DNA of 43,996 bases. Source: Hyphomicrobiales bacterium. GTDB lineage: Bacteria > Pseudomonadota > Alphaproteobacteria > Rhizobiales > Aestuariivirgaceae. The position numbers and the translations under genes were made by a program. The first letter of the stretch is position 1. Each line of letters opens with the position of its first letter. The notes below the pieces were generated by a model. The model had not been told where the DNA came from. It saw only the letters and a list, made by a program, of their open reading frames with translations, and did not search any database. The DNA is taken from the NCBI GenBank assembly GCA_016792865.1, contig JAEUMJ010000196.1:1-43996 (forward strand), given 5' to 3'. This document shows, piece after piece, positions 15,698-23,934 of this stretch.

Positions 15698-16478
15698 CGA
15701 CCCGGCCCACGAAATGTGTCTCGCCGCGCGCGCGTGCGTGGGCGCGAACGGCATCGCCGAAGGCCGAGAACAGCTTCACCGAATCCGGATTGTCGGCAGC
15801 CTTGAATTCCGGGTGCCATTGCGTGCCGAAGGCAAAGGCCCTTGCGCCCTTCACCGACACCGCTTCGATGATCCCGTCGGGGGCGGTCGCCTCAACCGCC
15901 AACCCTTCGCCCAGCCGCTTGATGCCCTGACGGTGGATGGTGTTCACCATTGTCTCGCTCTTGCCCAGCACGCGGTGCAGGAAGCCATTCGGCGTGACGC
16001 TGATGGCGTGGCGCGGCGCATAGCGTACATCCACGTCGTCAGACTTCGGTGCCCGGTGATCCAGGCGGCCCTCGACACGCTGCAATTCCGTTTCCAGTGA
16101 ACCGCCCATGGCGACGTTCAGCTCCTGGAAGCCGCGGCAGATGCAGAACAGCGGCATGCCCCGCGCAATCACGGCGCGGATCAGTTGCAGCGTGGTGGCA
16201 TCGCGACGGTGGTCGTACGGCTCATGGTCCGTGGTCGGATCCTCGCCATAATGGGGCGGATGCACATTGGATACAGCCCCCGTCATCAGCAAGCCATCGA
16301 AATGCGCCAGCATGCCGTCGAGGTTGTCATGATCGAGCTGCGACGGGATCATGACCGCATCCACATCGGCCACATCCGTCAGTGCACGGACGTATTTGTC
16401 GCCAAGGGAATGAAAGAGGAAGCCGTCTTTTTCATAGGTGTCGGCGGGAAGGCCGACCAGCGGGCGGGATTTGACCAT
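15693..16478 (-). CDS. Gamma-glutamyl-gamma-aminobutyrate hydrolase-like class I amidotransferase (PuuD family)
   Basis: 261 residues, cytoplasmic. Catalytic triad visible: nucleophile Cys114 in LFCICRGFQELNVAMGG, and His222/Glu224 in FGTQWHPEF. The N-terminus RPLVGLPADTYEK and the TGAVSNVHPPHYGE segment match the peptidase C26 / PuuD family, which splits gamma-glutamyl-GABA during putrescine breakdown. No other puu genes are adjacent, so the glutamyl substrate is not certain. ATG at 16478 was used; a GTG at 16487 is in frame, with GGAG between the two. It follows chrA by 27 bases in a four-gene same-strand run that includes a ureohydrolase. Confidence 0.83.
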   Translation of the reverse strand: MVKSRPLVGLPADTYEKDGFLFHSLGDKYVRALTDVADVDAVMIPSQLDHDNLDGMLAHFDGLLMTGAVSNVHPPHYGEDPTTDHEPYDHRRDATTLQLIRAVIARGMPLFCICRGFQELNVAMGGSLETELQRVEGRLDHRAPKSDDVDVRYAPRHAISVTPNGFLHRVLGKSETMVNTIHRQGIKRLGEGLAVEATAPDGIIEAVSVKGARAFAFGTQWHPEFKAADNPDSVKLFSAFGDAVRAHARARGETHFVGRVA

Positions 16479-16505
16479 GATCTCCACGGGTGTTTCTGCG
16501 GGGCA

Positions 16506-17756
16506 TCAGTTGACGATGAGGCGCCATAATAGCCCCGCCACGGCGGCCAAGGCCAGCGTTTTGGGAATACCCAGCTTCAGCCAGAGCAGGGCAGCCGCCG
16601 CTGCTGCGGCCAGGACGAGAGCCGCCACGTCGAACCCTGCCGGGTCCGGCCACCACATCGGAAAGGGGCCGGGCAGGCGGCGGGCCTCGACGAAGATCAC
16701 ATGCAGTGCAAACCACAGGCTCAGGTTCAGGATCACGCCGACCACCGCCGCCGAAATCCGGTGCAGCGCAGTTGCCAGCCGCGGCTTCGCCTGGAGATAT
16801 TCGATCCACGGCGCACCCGCGAAGATCCACAGGAAACAGGGCGCGAACGTGGTCCAGAGGAAGACGAGGCTTGCCATCGCGCCGGTCAGTATGCCTTGCG
16901 GCTTGGCCGCCGCCGTGAAGGCCACGAACTGGCCCACCAGGATCAGCGGTCCCGGCGTCGTCTCGGCCAGCGCCAGGGCGTCCATCATCTCCCGCGCGGT
17001 CAGCCATTGCGCCTGTTCCACCACGGTTTGCCCCAGCGACGTGAGAACGGCATAGGCACCCCCGAAGGTGACAACCGCCAGCACGGCAAACATGCGGCCC
17101 AGTTGCGAGAGGATGTTGCCGCTGCCGGCCGTCAGGTGGAGGAGGGCGAGCGGCACGAGCCAGATGGCCGCCCAGGTCATCACCGTGCGCAACGTCGCCA
17201 CGCCGCTTGGCCGCATCGCCGTGTTGCTGCCGTCGGCAGCGGGAGCAGACTGGAGGAACCCTGCCAGCGCCGCCGCCGCAATCACCAGCGGGAAGGGCAG
17301 TGCGAAGACGAACAGGGCCACAAAGGCAAGCGCCGCCACAAGCCAGTCGGCAGGGGAACGGAGTGTGCGTCGGGACACCTTGACCAGGGCCTCGAGGACA
17401 ATTGCCAGCACTGCCGCCTTCAGGCCCCAGAACATGGCGGTGATCAGCGGAAGGTTTCCGAAAAGATGATAGAGAAGGGAGAGCGCCAGGATCACGGCTG
17501 CTCCCGGCAGCACAAAGAGAAGCCCCGCAATCAGTCCCCCGGCAACGCCACCGCGCTTCCAGCCGGAATAGGTGGCAAGCTGCATGGCTTCCGGCCCCGG
17601 CAGCAACATGCAGAAATTGAGTGCGGCGAGGAACTCCTTCTCGGTCAGCCATTGCCGCTGCTCCACCAGTTCCTTGTGCAGCAGTGCAATCTGTCCCGCC
17701 GGACCGCCGAAGGACAACAGGCCGATCCGCAGGAAGGTTCGAAAGAGGTCGCTCAC
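16506..17756 (-). CDS. chrA: ChrA-family (CHR) chromate-type transporter, two-domain form
   Basis: 416 residues with about ten to twelve membrane segments. Two homologous halves each begin with the CHR signature: LRIGLLSFGGPAGQIALLH (10-28) and LAVVTFGGAYAVLTSLGQ in the second half, with LPGPEAMQLATYSGW and TTPGPLILVGQFVAF marking the matching downstream motifs. Long-chain CHR proteins export chromate by proton-linked transport; many family members are not tied to chromate. It starts with GTG at 17756, overlapping the ureohydrolase stop by four bases (GTGA), which suggests translational coupling and a functional link to that enzyme rather than a stand-alone chromate resistance gene. No chrB regulator is seen. 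Confidence 0.87.
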   Translation of the reverse strand: MSDLFRTFLRIGLLSFGGPAGQIALLHKELVEQRQWLTEKEFLAALNFCMLLPGPEAMQLATYSGWKRGGVAGGLIAGLLFVLPGAAVILALSLLYHLFGNLPLITAMFWGLKAAVLAIVLEALVKVSRRTLRSPADWLVAALAFVALFVFALPFPLVIAAAALAGFLQSAPAADGSNTAMRPSGVATLRTVMTWAAIWLVPLALLHLTAGSGNILSQLGRMFAVLAVVTFGGAYAVLTSLGQTVVEQAQWLTAREMMDALALAETTPGPLILVGQFVAFTAAAKPQGILTGAMASLVFLWTTFAPCFLWIFAGAPWIEYLQAKPRLATALHRISAAVVGVILNLSLWFALHVIFVEARRLPGPFPMWWPDPAGFDVAALVLAAAAAAALLWLKLGIPKTLALAAVAGLLWRLIVN

Positions 17757-18733
17757 GTCCGGGATTGGCGCGCGATGTGGTGGAGAACGTGCATGGCGAC
17801 ACGTCCGGCGGTCAGTGCGGCGGTGCCGTGCAGATCCTTCTTCGCCACGAATTCCACCATGGCAAAGCCGCCGATCCGCGCCTTTTCCGCAATCCCGGCG
17901 ATGAGGCCGGTCAGTTGCAGGAAGCTCATGCCGCCGGGAGATGGATAGGCAACGGCGGGCATGACAGAGGAGTCGAGCACATCAAGATCAAGGCTGATGA
18001 CGCAGGTGGATTCCGGCTCGATGTGGCGCAGCACGCTGTCCACTCCGTCGCGGTGGAAGGCCGTGCCGGGCACGATCCGCGCCCCCCAGCCGATTGCGGC
18101 ATCCACCTCGCCCTGGCGGGCACTGCCGATGCCACGTGCTCCGGCCTGCACGATGCGCCAGACGTGGGACATCTCGGACGCCCGCCGCATGGTGGAGGAA
18201 AAGCCCATCGGCTCGCCCTCACGTTCCTCGCGCCAGTCGATGTGGGCATCGATCTGCACGATGGTGATCGGCGGTCCTCCGGCGAATCCGGCGAGGAAGG
18301 GAATGGGGGTGCTGTCGTCGCCGCCGATCATGATGGGCACTGCACCCGCATCCAGGATGGCCCTGGTCGTGGCTTCGATCTTGCGGCGGTTGCCACGCCC
18401 GTCCTTCGGCCTGGTGGGAAGGTTGCCAAGGTCTACGGCGGAAAATCCTTCATCCGGCAGGAGCCTGCTGCCGAAATCGAAATCCCAGTGATCGATCCAG
18501 AGCGCATCGCCTTTCAGGGCCTCGCGCACGGCATCGGCGGAGGCTGCATGCGGGCGGTTGTCGATGGTCCGGTAGGGCGTGCCATGCGGGGCACCAAAGA
18601 ATGCGGCCTGTGAACCCTTCGCGGACTTTGCGCGGGTCGTGCCCATCATCGCCGGGTTGCGGCCGGCGGCCTTCCGGGACGGGGCCTTCGGAGCGGCGGC
18701 GCGAGCCGCCTTGCGTGCGGGTTTCTTTGCCAT
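17753..18733 (-). CDS. Ureohydrolase (agmatinase/arginase family) with atypical metal motifs
   Basis: 326 residues. After a Lys/Ala/Arg-rich tail (1-40) the arginase-agmatinase fold begins: FGAPHGTPY, IMIGGDDSTPIP (135-146), VQIDAHIDWREE (159-170) and CVISLDLDVLDSSVMPAV (244-261). The family uses two Mn ions bound by GGDHS, DAHxD and SxDxDxxDP. Here Asp140 stands where the His of GGDHS belongs, and Ser255 replaces the Pro of the third motif, while the DAHID and DLD ligands are kept. The enzyme should still bind metal but may use another guanidino substrate (agmatine, guanidinobutyrate, guanidinoacetate or guanidine itself). It overlaps chrA by four bases. No clear ribosome-binding site precedes ATG 18733. 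Confidence 0.82.
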   Translation of the reverse strand: MAKKPARKAARAAAPKAPSRKAAGRNPAMMGTTRAKSAKGSQAAFFGAPHGTPYRTIDNRPHAASADAVREALKGDALWIDHWDFDFGSRLLPDEGFSAVDLGNLPTRPKDGRGNRRKIEATTRAILDAGAVPIMIGGDDSTPIPFLAGFAGGPPITIVQIDAHIDWREEREGEPMGFSSTMRRASEMSHVWRIVQAGARGIGSARQGEVDAAIGWGARIVPGTAFHRDGVDSVLRHIEPESTCVISLDLDVLDSSVMPAVAYPSPGGMSFLQLTGLIAGIAEKARIGGFAMVEFVAKKDLHGTAALTAGRVAMHVLHHIARQSRT

Positions 18734-18761
18734 GATGCAAAGTGTGGCGCAGAATCACCTC

Positions 18762-19790
18762 TCAGGCAACGTTCCGCACATGGGCGAAGTGATGTGGTGG
18801 CTGTTCTGTTGCCCAATTCACACGCCCCGCAGGAAGGAATAGCCGGGCTTCCGTTCCCGCCCCGGCAAGACTTGCGAGCTTCACGTCGCCGCCATGCAAC
18901 CGCATGATGCCCCGCGCCAGGTAAAGCCCCAGCCCCATCCCGTTGTGCGGGCGGTTCATGCCTTCCTCCACCTGCCGGAATGGCTCGAAGGCCAGTGCTG
19001 CTTCAGCGGCCGAAAGGCCGGGGCCGGCATCGGTGATGCTCACCACCAGTCCGCCGCCAGTCCCGCGCAGCATGTTGACGTTGATGATGCCGTCTCCGGG
19101 CGAGAAGGCGATGGCATTGTTGACGACACAGGCAATGGCCTGATGCAGCCGCCGCAGGTCGCCGGTGCAGGAAATCCCTCCGGCAATCCGCGCCACGATG
19201 GTGACGCCCTTCGCCGTGGCGTGCACCTGTTGCTCGCGGCACACCGCTTCGATGATCTCGGCGATGTCGCAAGGCTGTTCTGAAAGTGTCATGGCATTGC
19301 CGGCAATGCGGTTGGCATCCAGCACATCATTGATCCGCTGCTGAAGCTGTTGCGCATTGTCCCGGATGGCGTTGGCGTATTCGATGCGTTCGTCCCTGGT
19401 CGGTTCGCTCGCTTCGCCGTCGGCCAGCAGGCCGGCAAATCCGATGATGGCATTCAGCGGCGTGCGGAATTCATGACCGGCGGTGGTGAGAATGACCTGG
19501 GCCTGTGGCTGTGCGGTCGCATCCCCGCCTGTATCCCGCGCCACCTCCGGCCCGGCAGGCATGACGGCGGCTGCGGCTTTGGTGTCGTCCGTCGCCGGGG
19601 CGGCAAGGGCAAGGCTCGCCACCGCCACCAGTGCGAGCCACATCCAGTTTGGCAGGTTGATGTTGAGGGTCCAGGCCACGGACGCAAAGACAAGCCCGGC
19701 CATCAGCAGCAGGGTGGCCGCAAGCCATTGCCGCCACCTTCCCTGTTCTGCCCCGGTTCCCGTCGCCTTCGCGAGTGTTCCGTTCAGCAT
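18762..19790 (-). CDS. Membrane sensor histidine kinase, orphan
   Basis: 342 residues. Two membrane segments (about 22-41 and 48-64) are separated by only a few residues, so there is no periplasmic sensor domain; sensing within the membrane or from the cytoplasm is implied. A short Ala-rich linker leads to the kinase core: H box TTAGHEFRTPLNAIIGF with His106, N box CVVNNAIAFSP (Asn225), G1 box SITDAGPGLS (Asp254) and G2 box NGMGLGLYLARGIMRLHGG (283-301). All catalytic motifs are intact. No response regulator is adjacent. The ureohydrolase starts 28 bases downstream on the same strand, and hemH is divergent with 208 bases between. Confidence 0.87.
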   Translation of the reverse strand: MLNGTLAKATGTGAEQGRWRQWLAATLLLMAGLVFASVAWTLNINLPNWMWLALVAVASLALAAPATDDTKAAAAVMPAGPEVARDTGGDATAQPQAQVILTTAGHEFRTPLNAIIGFAGLLADGEASEPTRDERIEYANAIRDNAQQLQQRINDVLDANRIAGNAMTLSEQPCDIAEIIEAVCREQQVHATAKGVTIVARIAGGISCTGDLRRLHQAIACVVNNAIAFSPGDGIINVNMLRGTGGGLVVSITDAGPGLSAAEAALAFEPFRQVEEGMNRPHNGMGLGLYLARGIMRLHGGDVKLASLAGAGTEARLFLPAGRVNWATEQPPHHFAHVRNVA

Positions 19791-19832
19791 GTCGCCCCGT
19801 CCCTTCCCGCCGCCCTTGGGCAGCGCGAATCA

Positions 19833-19851
19833 CCTGATCATAGCCTGATCA
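19833..19851. repeat. Paired CCTGATCA motifs between the kinase and hemH
   Basis: CCTGATCA occurs at 19833-19840 and 19844-19851, each ending in the palindrome TGATCA. Centres are 11 bases apart, about one helical turn, as in a pair of protein-binding half-sites. It lies 43 bases upstream of the kinase start. The remaining bases to hemH (19852-19998) show no clear promoter or terminator. Confidence 0.45.
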
Positions 19852-19998
19852 CCGGGTCTGGTGCGGTCCTTGCGCAAATTCCGGGCACGGAGGTCCGTCC
19901 ATGAGCAAGGTGGAACCCTGCGAAAGCGGTTCCCTCTGCCGCACCGCTGGACTAAGGGAGGGGCAATCCGGCCCACTGACCGGGCCGTTGAAGTGAGC

Positions 19999-21033
19999 AT
20001 GTCCGACACCTACCCCCATTTGCCGCCAGGCCATCCGCCCATTCCCTCCCGCAAGACCGGGCTGCTTCTCCTGAACCTGGGGACACCGGAAGCAACCGAC
20101 TACTGGTCGATGCGCCGCTACCTGAAGGAGTTCCTGTCGGACGCCCGCGTGATCGAGGCGAACCGCGTGCTGTGGTGGTTCATCCTGAACGGCATCATCC
20201 TCACCACCCGTCCCTTCCGCTCTGGCCATGCCTACGAGCAGATCTGGAATCGCGAGAAGAACGAGTCGCCCCTCAAGACCTTCACCCGCGGCCAGGCGGA
20301 GAAGCTGGGCGCCGCGCTGGGGCGTGGCGGCAAGCTGGTGGTGGATTGGGCCATGCGCTACGGCCTTCCGCCCGTGGCCGACCGGCTGCAGGCGCTGAAG
20401 GATCAGGGCTGTGACCGCGTGGTGCTGTTCCCGCTCTACCCGCAGTATTCTGCCGCGACCACGGCGACCGCTCTCGACAAGGCTTACGAGAAGCTGCTCG
20501 CCATGCGATGGCAGCCGATGATCCGGGTGGTGCCGCCGTACTACGAGCATCCCGCCTACATCGCGGCCATCGCCGAAAGCATCAGCGAGCACATGAAGGG
20601 CCTGGACTGGACGCCGGATCGCATCCTTGTCGCCTTCCACGGCTTGCCGCGCGAGTACCTCGACAAGGGTGATCCCTATCATTGCCAGTGCCAGAAGTCG
20701 GCCCGCCTGCTGCGCCAGAAGATGGGCCTCGGCGAGGACAAGTTGCAGGTCGTGTTCCAGTCGCGCTTCGGCAAGGCGGAGTGGCTGAAGCCCTATGCCC
20801 AGGATACGGTGGAGGAACTGCCGGGCGAGGGCGTGAAGAAGCTGCTCATCGTATCGCCGGGCTTTGCGTCGGATTGCGTGGAAACGCTGGAAGAGCTTGC
20901 CATTGGCTTGCAGGAGACCTTCATGGAAAAGGGCGGCGAGAAGTTTTCGGTCGTGCCCTGCCTGAACGATTCTCCCCGCTCCATCGCGATGCTGAAAACC
21001 ATCGCTGCGGAAGAGCTGGCGGGCTGGGCCTGA
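19999..21033 (+). CDS. hemH: Ferrochelatase HemH
   Basis: 344 residues, usual length. Inserts Fe(II) into protoporphyrin IX as the last step of heme synthesis. Motifs: GLLLLNLGTPEATDYWSMRRYL near the N-terminus, PLYPQYSAATTATALD (145-160), catalytic His214 in VAFHGLPREYLDKGDPYHCQCQ, and Glu295 in SPGFASDCVETLEE with PCLND at 320-324. Five cysteines fall in the C-terminal half (229, 231, 293, 321 and one earlier at 138), so an iron-sulfur site as found in some alphaproteobacterial ferrochelatases is possible but cannot be assigned. ATG 19999 was chosen; an in-frame GTG lies 6 bases before. An open frame to 19861 lacks family similarity. Confidence 0.94.
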   Translation: MSDTYPHLPPGHPPIPSRKTGLLLLNLGTPEATDYWSMRRYLKEFLSDARVIEANRVLWWFILNGIILTTRPFRSGHAYEQIWNREKNESPLKTFTRGQAEKLGAALGRGGKLVVDWAMRYGLPPVADRLQALKDQGCDRVVLFPLYPQYSAATTATALDKAYEKLLAMRWQPMIRVVPPYYEHPAYIAAIAESISEHMKGLDWTPDRILVAFHGLPREYLDKGDPYHCQCQKSARLLRQKMGLGEDKLQVVFQSRFGKAEWLKPYAQDTVEELPGEGVKKLLIVSPGFASDCVETLEELAIGLQETFMEKGGEKFSVVPCLNDSPRSIAMLKTIAAEELAGWA

Positions 21034-21050
21034 GCGCCTGCCACCCTGAC

Positions 21051-21079
21051 TTGCAGCGACTCACCTGCATCCCCATATT
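21051..21079 (+). promoter_or_regulatory. Candidate sigma-70 promoter of the SPFH-nfeD pair
   Basis: TTGCAG (21051-21056), 17 bases, CATATT (21074-21079), ending 35 bases before the SPFH start codon, with GGGGAG just before that ATG. Spacing is ideal; hexamers are partial matches. Confidence 0.45.
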
Positions 21080-21114
21080 GAGCCGCTGAGGTCGGGCTAC
21101 AGGGGAGTATCACC

Positions 21115-22077
21115 ATGCCAGAAGGTGCAGGCATTTTCGTCATCATCCTGCTTGCGGTTGTCGTTTTCTACCTGCTCCGCGCCATTCGCATGGTGCCGCA
21201 GGGCTTCCATTACACGGTGGAGCGTTTCGGCAAGTTCGTGCACACGCTGGAGCCGGGGCTTGGCCTCATCGTGCCGTTCATCGACCGCATCGGCCACAAG
21301 GTGAACATGATGGAGCGGGTGATGCCGGTGCCCTCGCAGGAAGTGATCACCAGGGACAACGCCATGGTCACGGTGGACGGTGTCGCCTTTTTCCAGGTGC
21401 TGAATGCCGCCCGTGCCGCCTATGAAGTGCATGATGTGGAAAATGCCATCGTCAACATGGTGATGACCAACATCCGCACGGTGATGGGTTCGATGGAACT
21501 CGACAGCCTCCTGTCGCAGCGCGACCAGATCAACCACGCGCTGCTCGGTGTCGTCGATCAGGCCACCCAGCCTTGGGGCGTGAAGATGACGCGCATCGAG
21601 ATCAAGGACATCAATCCGCCGCGCGACCTCGTGGATTCCATGGCCCGCCAGATGAAGGCCGAACGCGACAAGCGTGCCGCCATCCTCGAAGCCGAGGGCA
21701 TGCGGAACGCCGCCATCCTGAAGGCCGAGGGCGAAAAGCAGTCGGTGGTGCTGGAAGCTGAAGGCCGTCGTGAAGCCGCCTTCCGCGAAGCCGAGGCCCG
21801 CGAACGCGCCGCCGAGGCAGAAGCCAAGGCCACAAGCATGGTGAGCGAGGCCATTGCCAAGGGCAATGTGCAGGCCATCAACTACTTCGTCGCCAACAAC
21901 TACGTGAAGGCGCTGGAAGCGATTGCCCGTTCACCCAACCAGAAGGTGCTGATGATGCCGCTCGACACGAGTTCCGTGCTGGGCTCGATCGGTGGCATCG
22001 CCGAGATCGCCAAGGAAGCTTTCGGCAGTTCCCCGGCACCCGAAGCGCCGCGCCGCCCGCCGCGCAGCACGCCCTGA
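21115..22077 (+). CDS. SPFH/Band 7 (stomatin/prohibitin-like) membrane protein
   Basis: 320 residues. One N-terminal membrane anchor (6-22, [17 protein letters not shown]) followed by the SPFH domain ([38 protein letters not shown]), then a long Ala/Glu-rich coiled coil (about 180-250; [19 protein letters not shown] and repeats of the EAEG theme), and a Pro-rich tail. Such QmcA/stomatin-type proteins oligomerise into membrane microdomain scaffolds and are linked to protease control. The next gene is nfeD, its usual partner, 15 bases downstream. Confidence 0.92.
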   Translation: MPEGAGIFVIILLAVVVFYLLRAIRMVPQGFHYTVERFGKFVHTLEPGLGLIVPFIDRIGHKVNMMERVMPVPSQEVITRDNAMVTVDGVAFFQVLNAARAAYEVHDVENAIVNMVMTNIRTVMGSMELDSLLSQRDQINHALLGVVDQATQPWGVKMTRIEIKDINPPRDLVDSMARQMKAERDKRAAILEAEGMRNAAILKAEGEKQSVVLEAEGRREAAFREAEARERAAEAEAKATSMVSEAIAKGNVQAINYFVANNYVKALEAIARSPNQKVLMMPLDTSSVLGSIGGIAEIAKEAFGSSPAPEAPRRPPRSTP

Positions 22078-22092
22078 CCTGCGAGGATCATC

Positions 22093-22545
22093 ATGGGAGA
22101 GATTTTCCCCTTCATCGGCGATGTGTGGTTCTGGTTCATTCTCGGCGTGCTGTTGCTGATCGGCGAACTGCTCGCGCCCGGCGTCTTCCTGCTCTGGCTG
22201 GCTTTTGCGGCAGCGATCACCGGTGTCATCAACTTCATCATGCCGCTGGACTGGCAGGGCGAGATCGTCACCTTTGCCATCCTGTCGGTGGCGCTGGTCA
22301 TTGCCTCGTGGCGGTTCGTTCGCCGCCAGCACCGCCCGCACAGCGACCAGCCCGATCTGAATCAGCGACAGGTTGGTTATGTGGGCCGTCGCGCCACGCT
22401 TCTGCAGGCCATCAGCAACGGCAGCGGCAAGGTGAAGATCGATGACACGGTCTGGGATGCAACGGGCGCTGACATGCCGCAAGGCACCGCCGTGATCGTG
22501 CGCAGCGTTTCGGGCACCACACTCCATGTGGAGCGGGTGAAGTAG
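22093..22545 (+). CDS. NfeD family membrane protein
   Basis: 150 residues. Two to three membrane segments (about 9-30 WFWFILGVLLLIGELLAPG, 35-50, 58-74) and a C-terminal soluble OB-fold domain (VGRRATLLQAI..GKVKIDDTVWDATGADMPQGTAVIVRSVSGTTLHVER). This short NfeD form lacks the serine protease domain of the long form and pairs with SPFH proteins. The stop codon lies within the first copy of a 23-base tandem duplication. Confidence 0.92.
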   Translation: MGEIFPFIGDVWFWFILGVLLLIGELLAPGVFLLWLAFAAAITGVINFIMPLDWQGEIVTFAILSVALVIASWRFVRRQHRPHSDQPDLNQRQVGYVGRRATLLQAISNGSGKVKIDDTVWDATGADMPQGTAVIVRSVSGTTLHVERVK

Positions 22546-22570
22546 GGCATGTGGAGCAGGTGAAGCAGGG
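22525..22570. repeat. 23-base tandem duplication over the nfeD 3' end
   Basis: Two adjacent 23-base copies (22525-22547 and 22548-22570) differ at two positions. Both begin CATGTGGAGC and end AGGG. Copy one carries the nfeD TAG stop; in copy two the same codon is CAG. This looks like a recent duplication that left the second copy as spacer before the convergent aminopeptidase gene. Confidence 0.85.
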
Positions 22571-22583
22571 AGAGGGGGCGCGC

Positions 22584-23822
22584 TCAGGCCACCCATTCGC
22601 CCTTGCGCATCAGAGCTTCTGCCTTGCCGTCGCGGGCGATGCCGTCAACATCCAGTTCGCCGGAGCCAATCATCCAGTCCACATGGATGAGAGATGTGTT
22701 CATGCCGGCGGCGAGTTTTTCCTCGGCAGACATGTTGGCGGTGTTTTCCATGTTCTGCGCATAGGCCTGGCCCACGGCGATGTGCGAGGCGGCGTTCTCG
22801 TCATAGAGGGTTTCATTGAAGACGATGCCCGATGCGGAAATCGGCGATGAATGCGGCACCAGCGCCACTTCGCCAAGCCGTGCGGCCCCTTCATCCGTCT
22901 CGATCATCTTGCGGAACACGTCGTTGCCCTTTTCCGACCAGCCCTCGGTGATACGGCCATTCTCGAAGCGGCAGGAAATGCCGTCGATCAGCGATCCCTG
23001 ATAGGACAGCGGCTTGGTGGACCGCACGATGCCCTCCACGCGCTCGCGGTGCGGCATGGTGAAGACTTCTTCGGATGGAATGTTGGGATTGCAGAGAATG
23101 CCGTTCCGGGCCATCGATGCGCCCCCGGCCCAAACATGGTCATCCACGAGGCCAAGCGTGAAATCGGTGCCCGGTCCCTTGTACTTCAGCGCGGCATAGC
23201 GCTTGGCGTTCAGCATCTTCACGCGGGCATGAAGGGCGGCATTGTGCGCCTCCCAGGCGGCGACCGGATCAGGCAGGTCGGCGCGAGTGCACTTGAAGAT
23301 CGCACGCCACAGGGCCGCAAGCGCCTGTTCTTCCGGCAGGTCGGGGAAGACATTGCGGGCGTGCGAAGGTGTTGCCGCCGAGACCACGCACCAATTGGTG
23401 CTGAACGCGGTGATCTGCTCGATGACGGGCTTGTAGGCGCGGCTTCTGGCGCGATTGGCGCGGGCGACGTGATCCGGATTTTCCCCGGCGAGCAGGGCCG
23501 GGTTCTCCCCGATGATGGCAAGGCGGGCAGCGGAGCCATCCTTGAACACCTCGGCCATCCCGGCGAAGAGCCAGCCCGGTGCGACGTCGAAGGCTTCGGC
23601 CTCGCCCTCACGGAAGCGCATCAGTGCTGTCTGCTCGTCGTTGTAGAGCGTGGTGACCAGCGAAGCTCCCGCCCGGTAGGCATGGTGGGTGACACGCCGC
23701 ACCAGGTCCACCGCTTCCAGCGGGGCTGTCATGATCAGTTGCTGGCCCTTGCGAATATTCAATCCGGCCCGGATGATCAGTTCGGCGTATTTGTCGAGAA
23801 GGTGGTCGTGGCTCGTGCTCAT
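22584..23822 (-). CDS. M29-family aminopeptidase (AmpS/PepS type)
   Basis: 412 residues, the family length. Dinuclear-metal leucyl aminopeptidase of the thermophilic M29 group. Recognisable segments: LLDKYAELIIRAGLNIRKGQQL, LYNDEQTALMRF, KYKGPGTDFTLGLVDDHVW, CNPNIPSEEVFTMPHRERVEG (the metal-site Glu residues lie here), VRSTKPLSYQGSLIDGI, and near the end NTSLIHVDWMIGSGELDVDG with the His/Asp ligands. Cytoplasmic. Convergent with nfeD and divergent from the MDR gene. Confidence 0.92.
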   Translation of the reverse strand: MSTSHDHLLDKYAELIIRAGLNIRKGQQLIMTAPLEAVDLVRRVTHHAYRAGASLVTTLYNDEQTALMRFREGEAEAFDVAPGWLFAGMAEVFKDGSAARLAIIGENPALLAGENPDHVARANRARSRAYKPVIEQITAFSTNWCVVSAATPSHARNVFPDLPEEQALAALWRAIFKCTRADLPDPVAAWEAHNAALHARVKMLNAKRYAALKYKGPGTDFTLGLVDDHVWAGGASMARNGILCNPNIPSEEVFTMPHRERVEGIVRSTKPLSYQGSLIDGISCRFENGRITEGWSEKGNDVFRKMIETDEGAARLGEVALVPHSSPISASGIVFNETLYDENAASHIAVGQAYAQNMENTANMSAEEKLAAGMNTSLIHVDWMIGSGELDVDGIARDGKAEALMRKGEWVA

Positions 23823-23934
23823 GGCAGGGGTCTATGTCAGATGCGAATATCCGGCAGACTATCGCCCCTGTTGCCGCCGGGCGCAATGGGCTGCAAAGAT
23901 TACGGAAAACCGTTGCCTGAAAGGACAGGATCAC

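Noticed and set aside
15521-16100. Plus-strand open frames after dnaE2
   Set aside because: They are shadows of the PuuD-like gene on the minus strand and lack start signals and domains.
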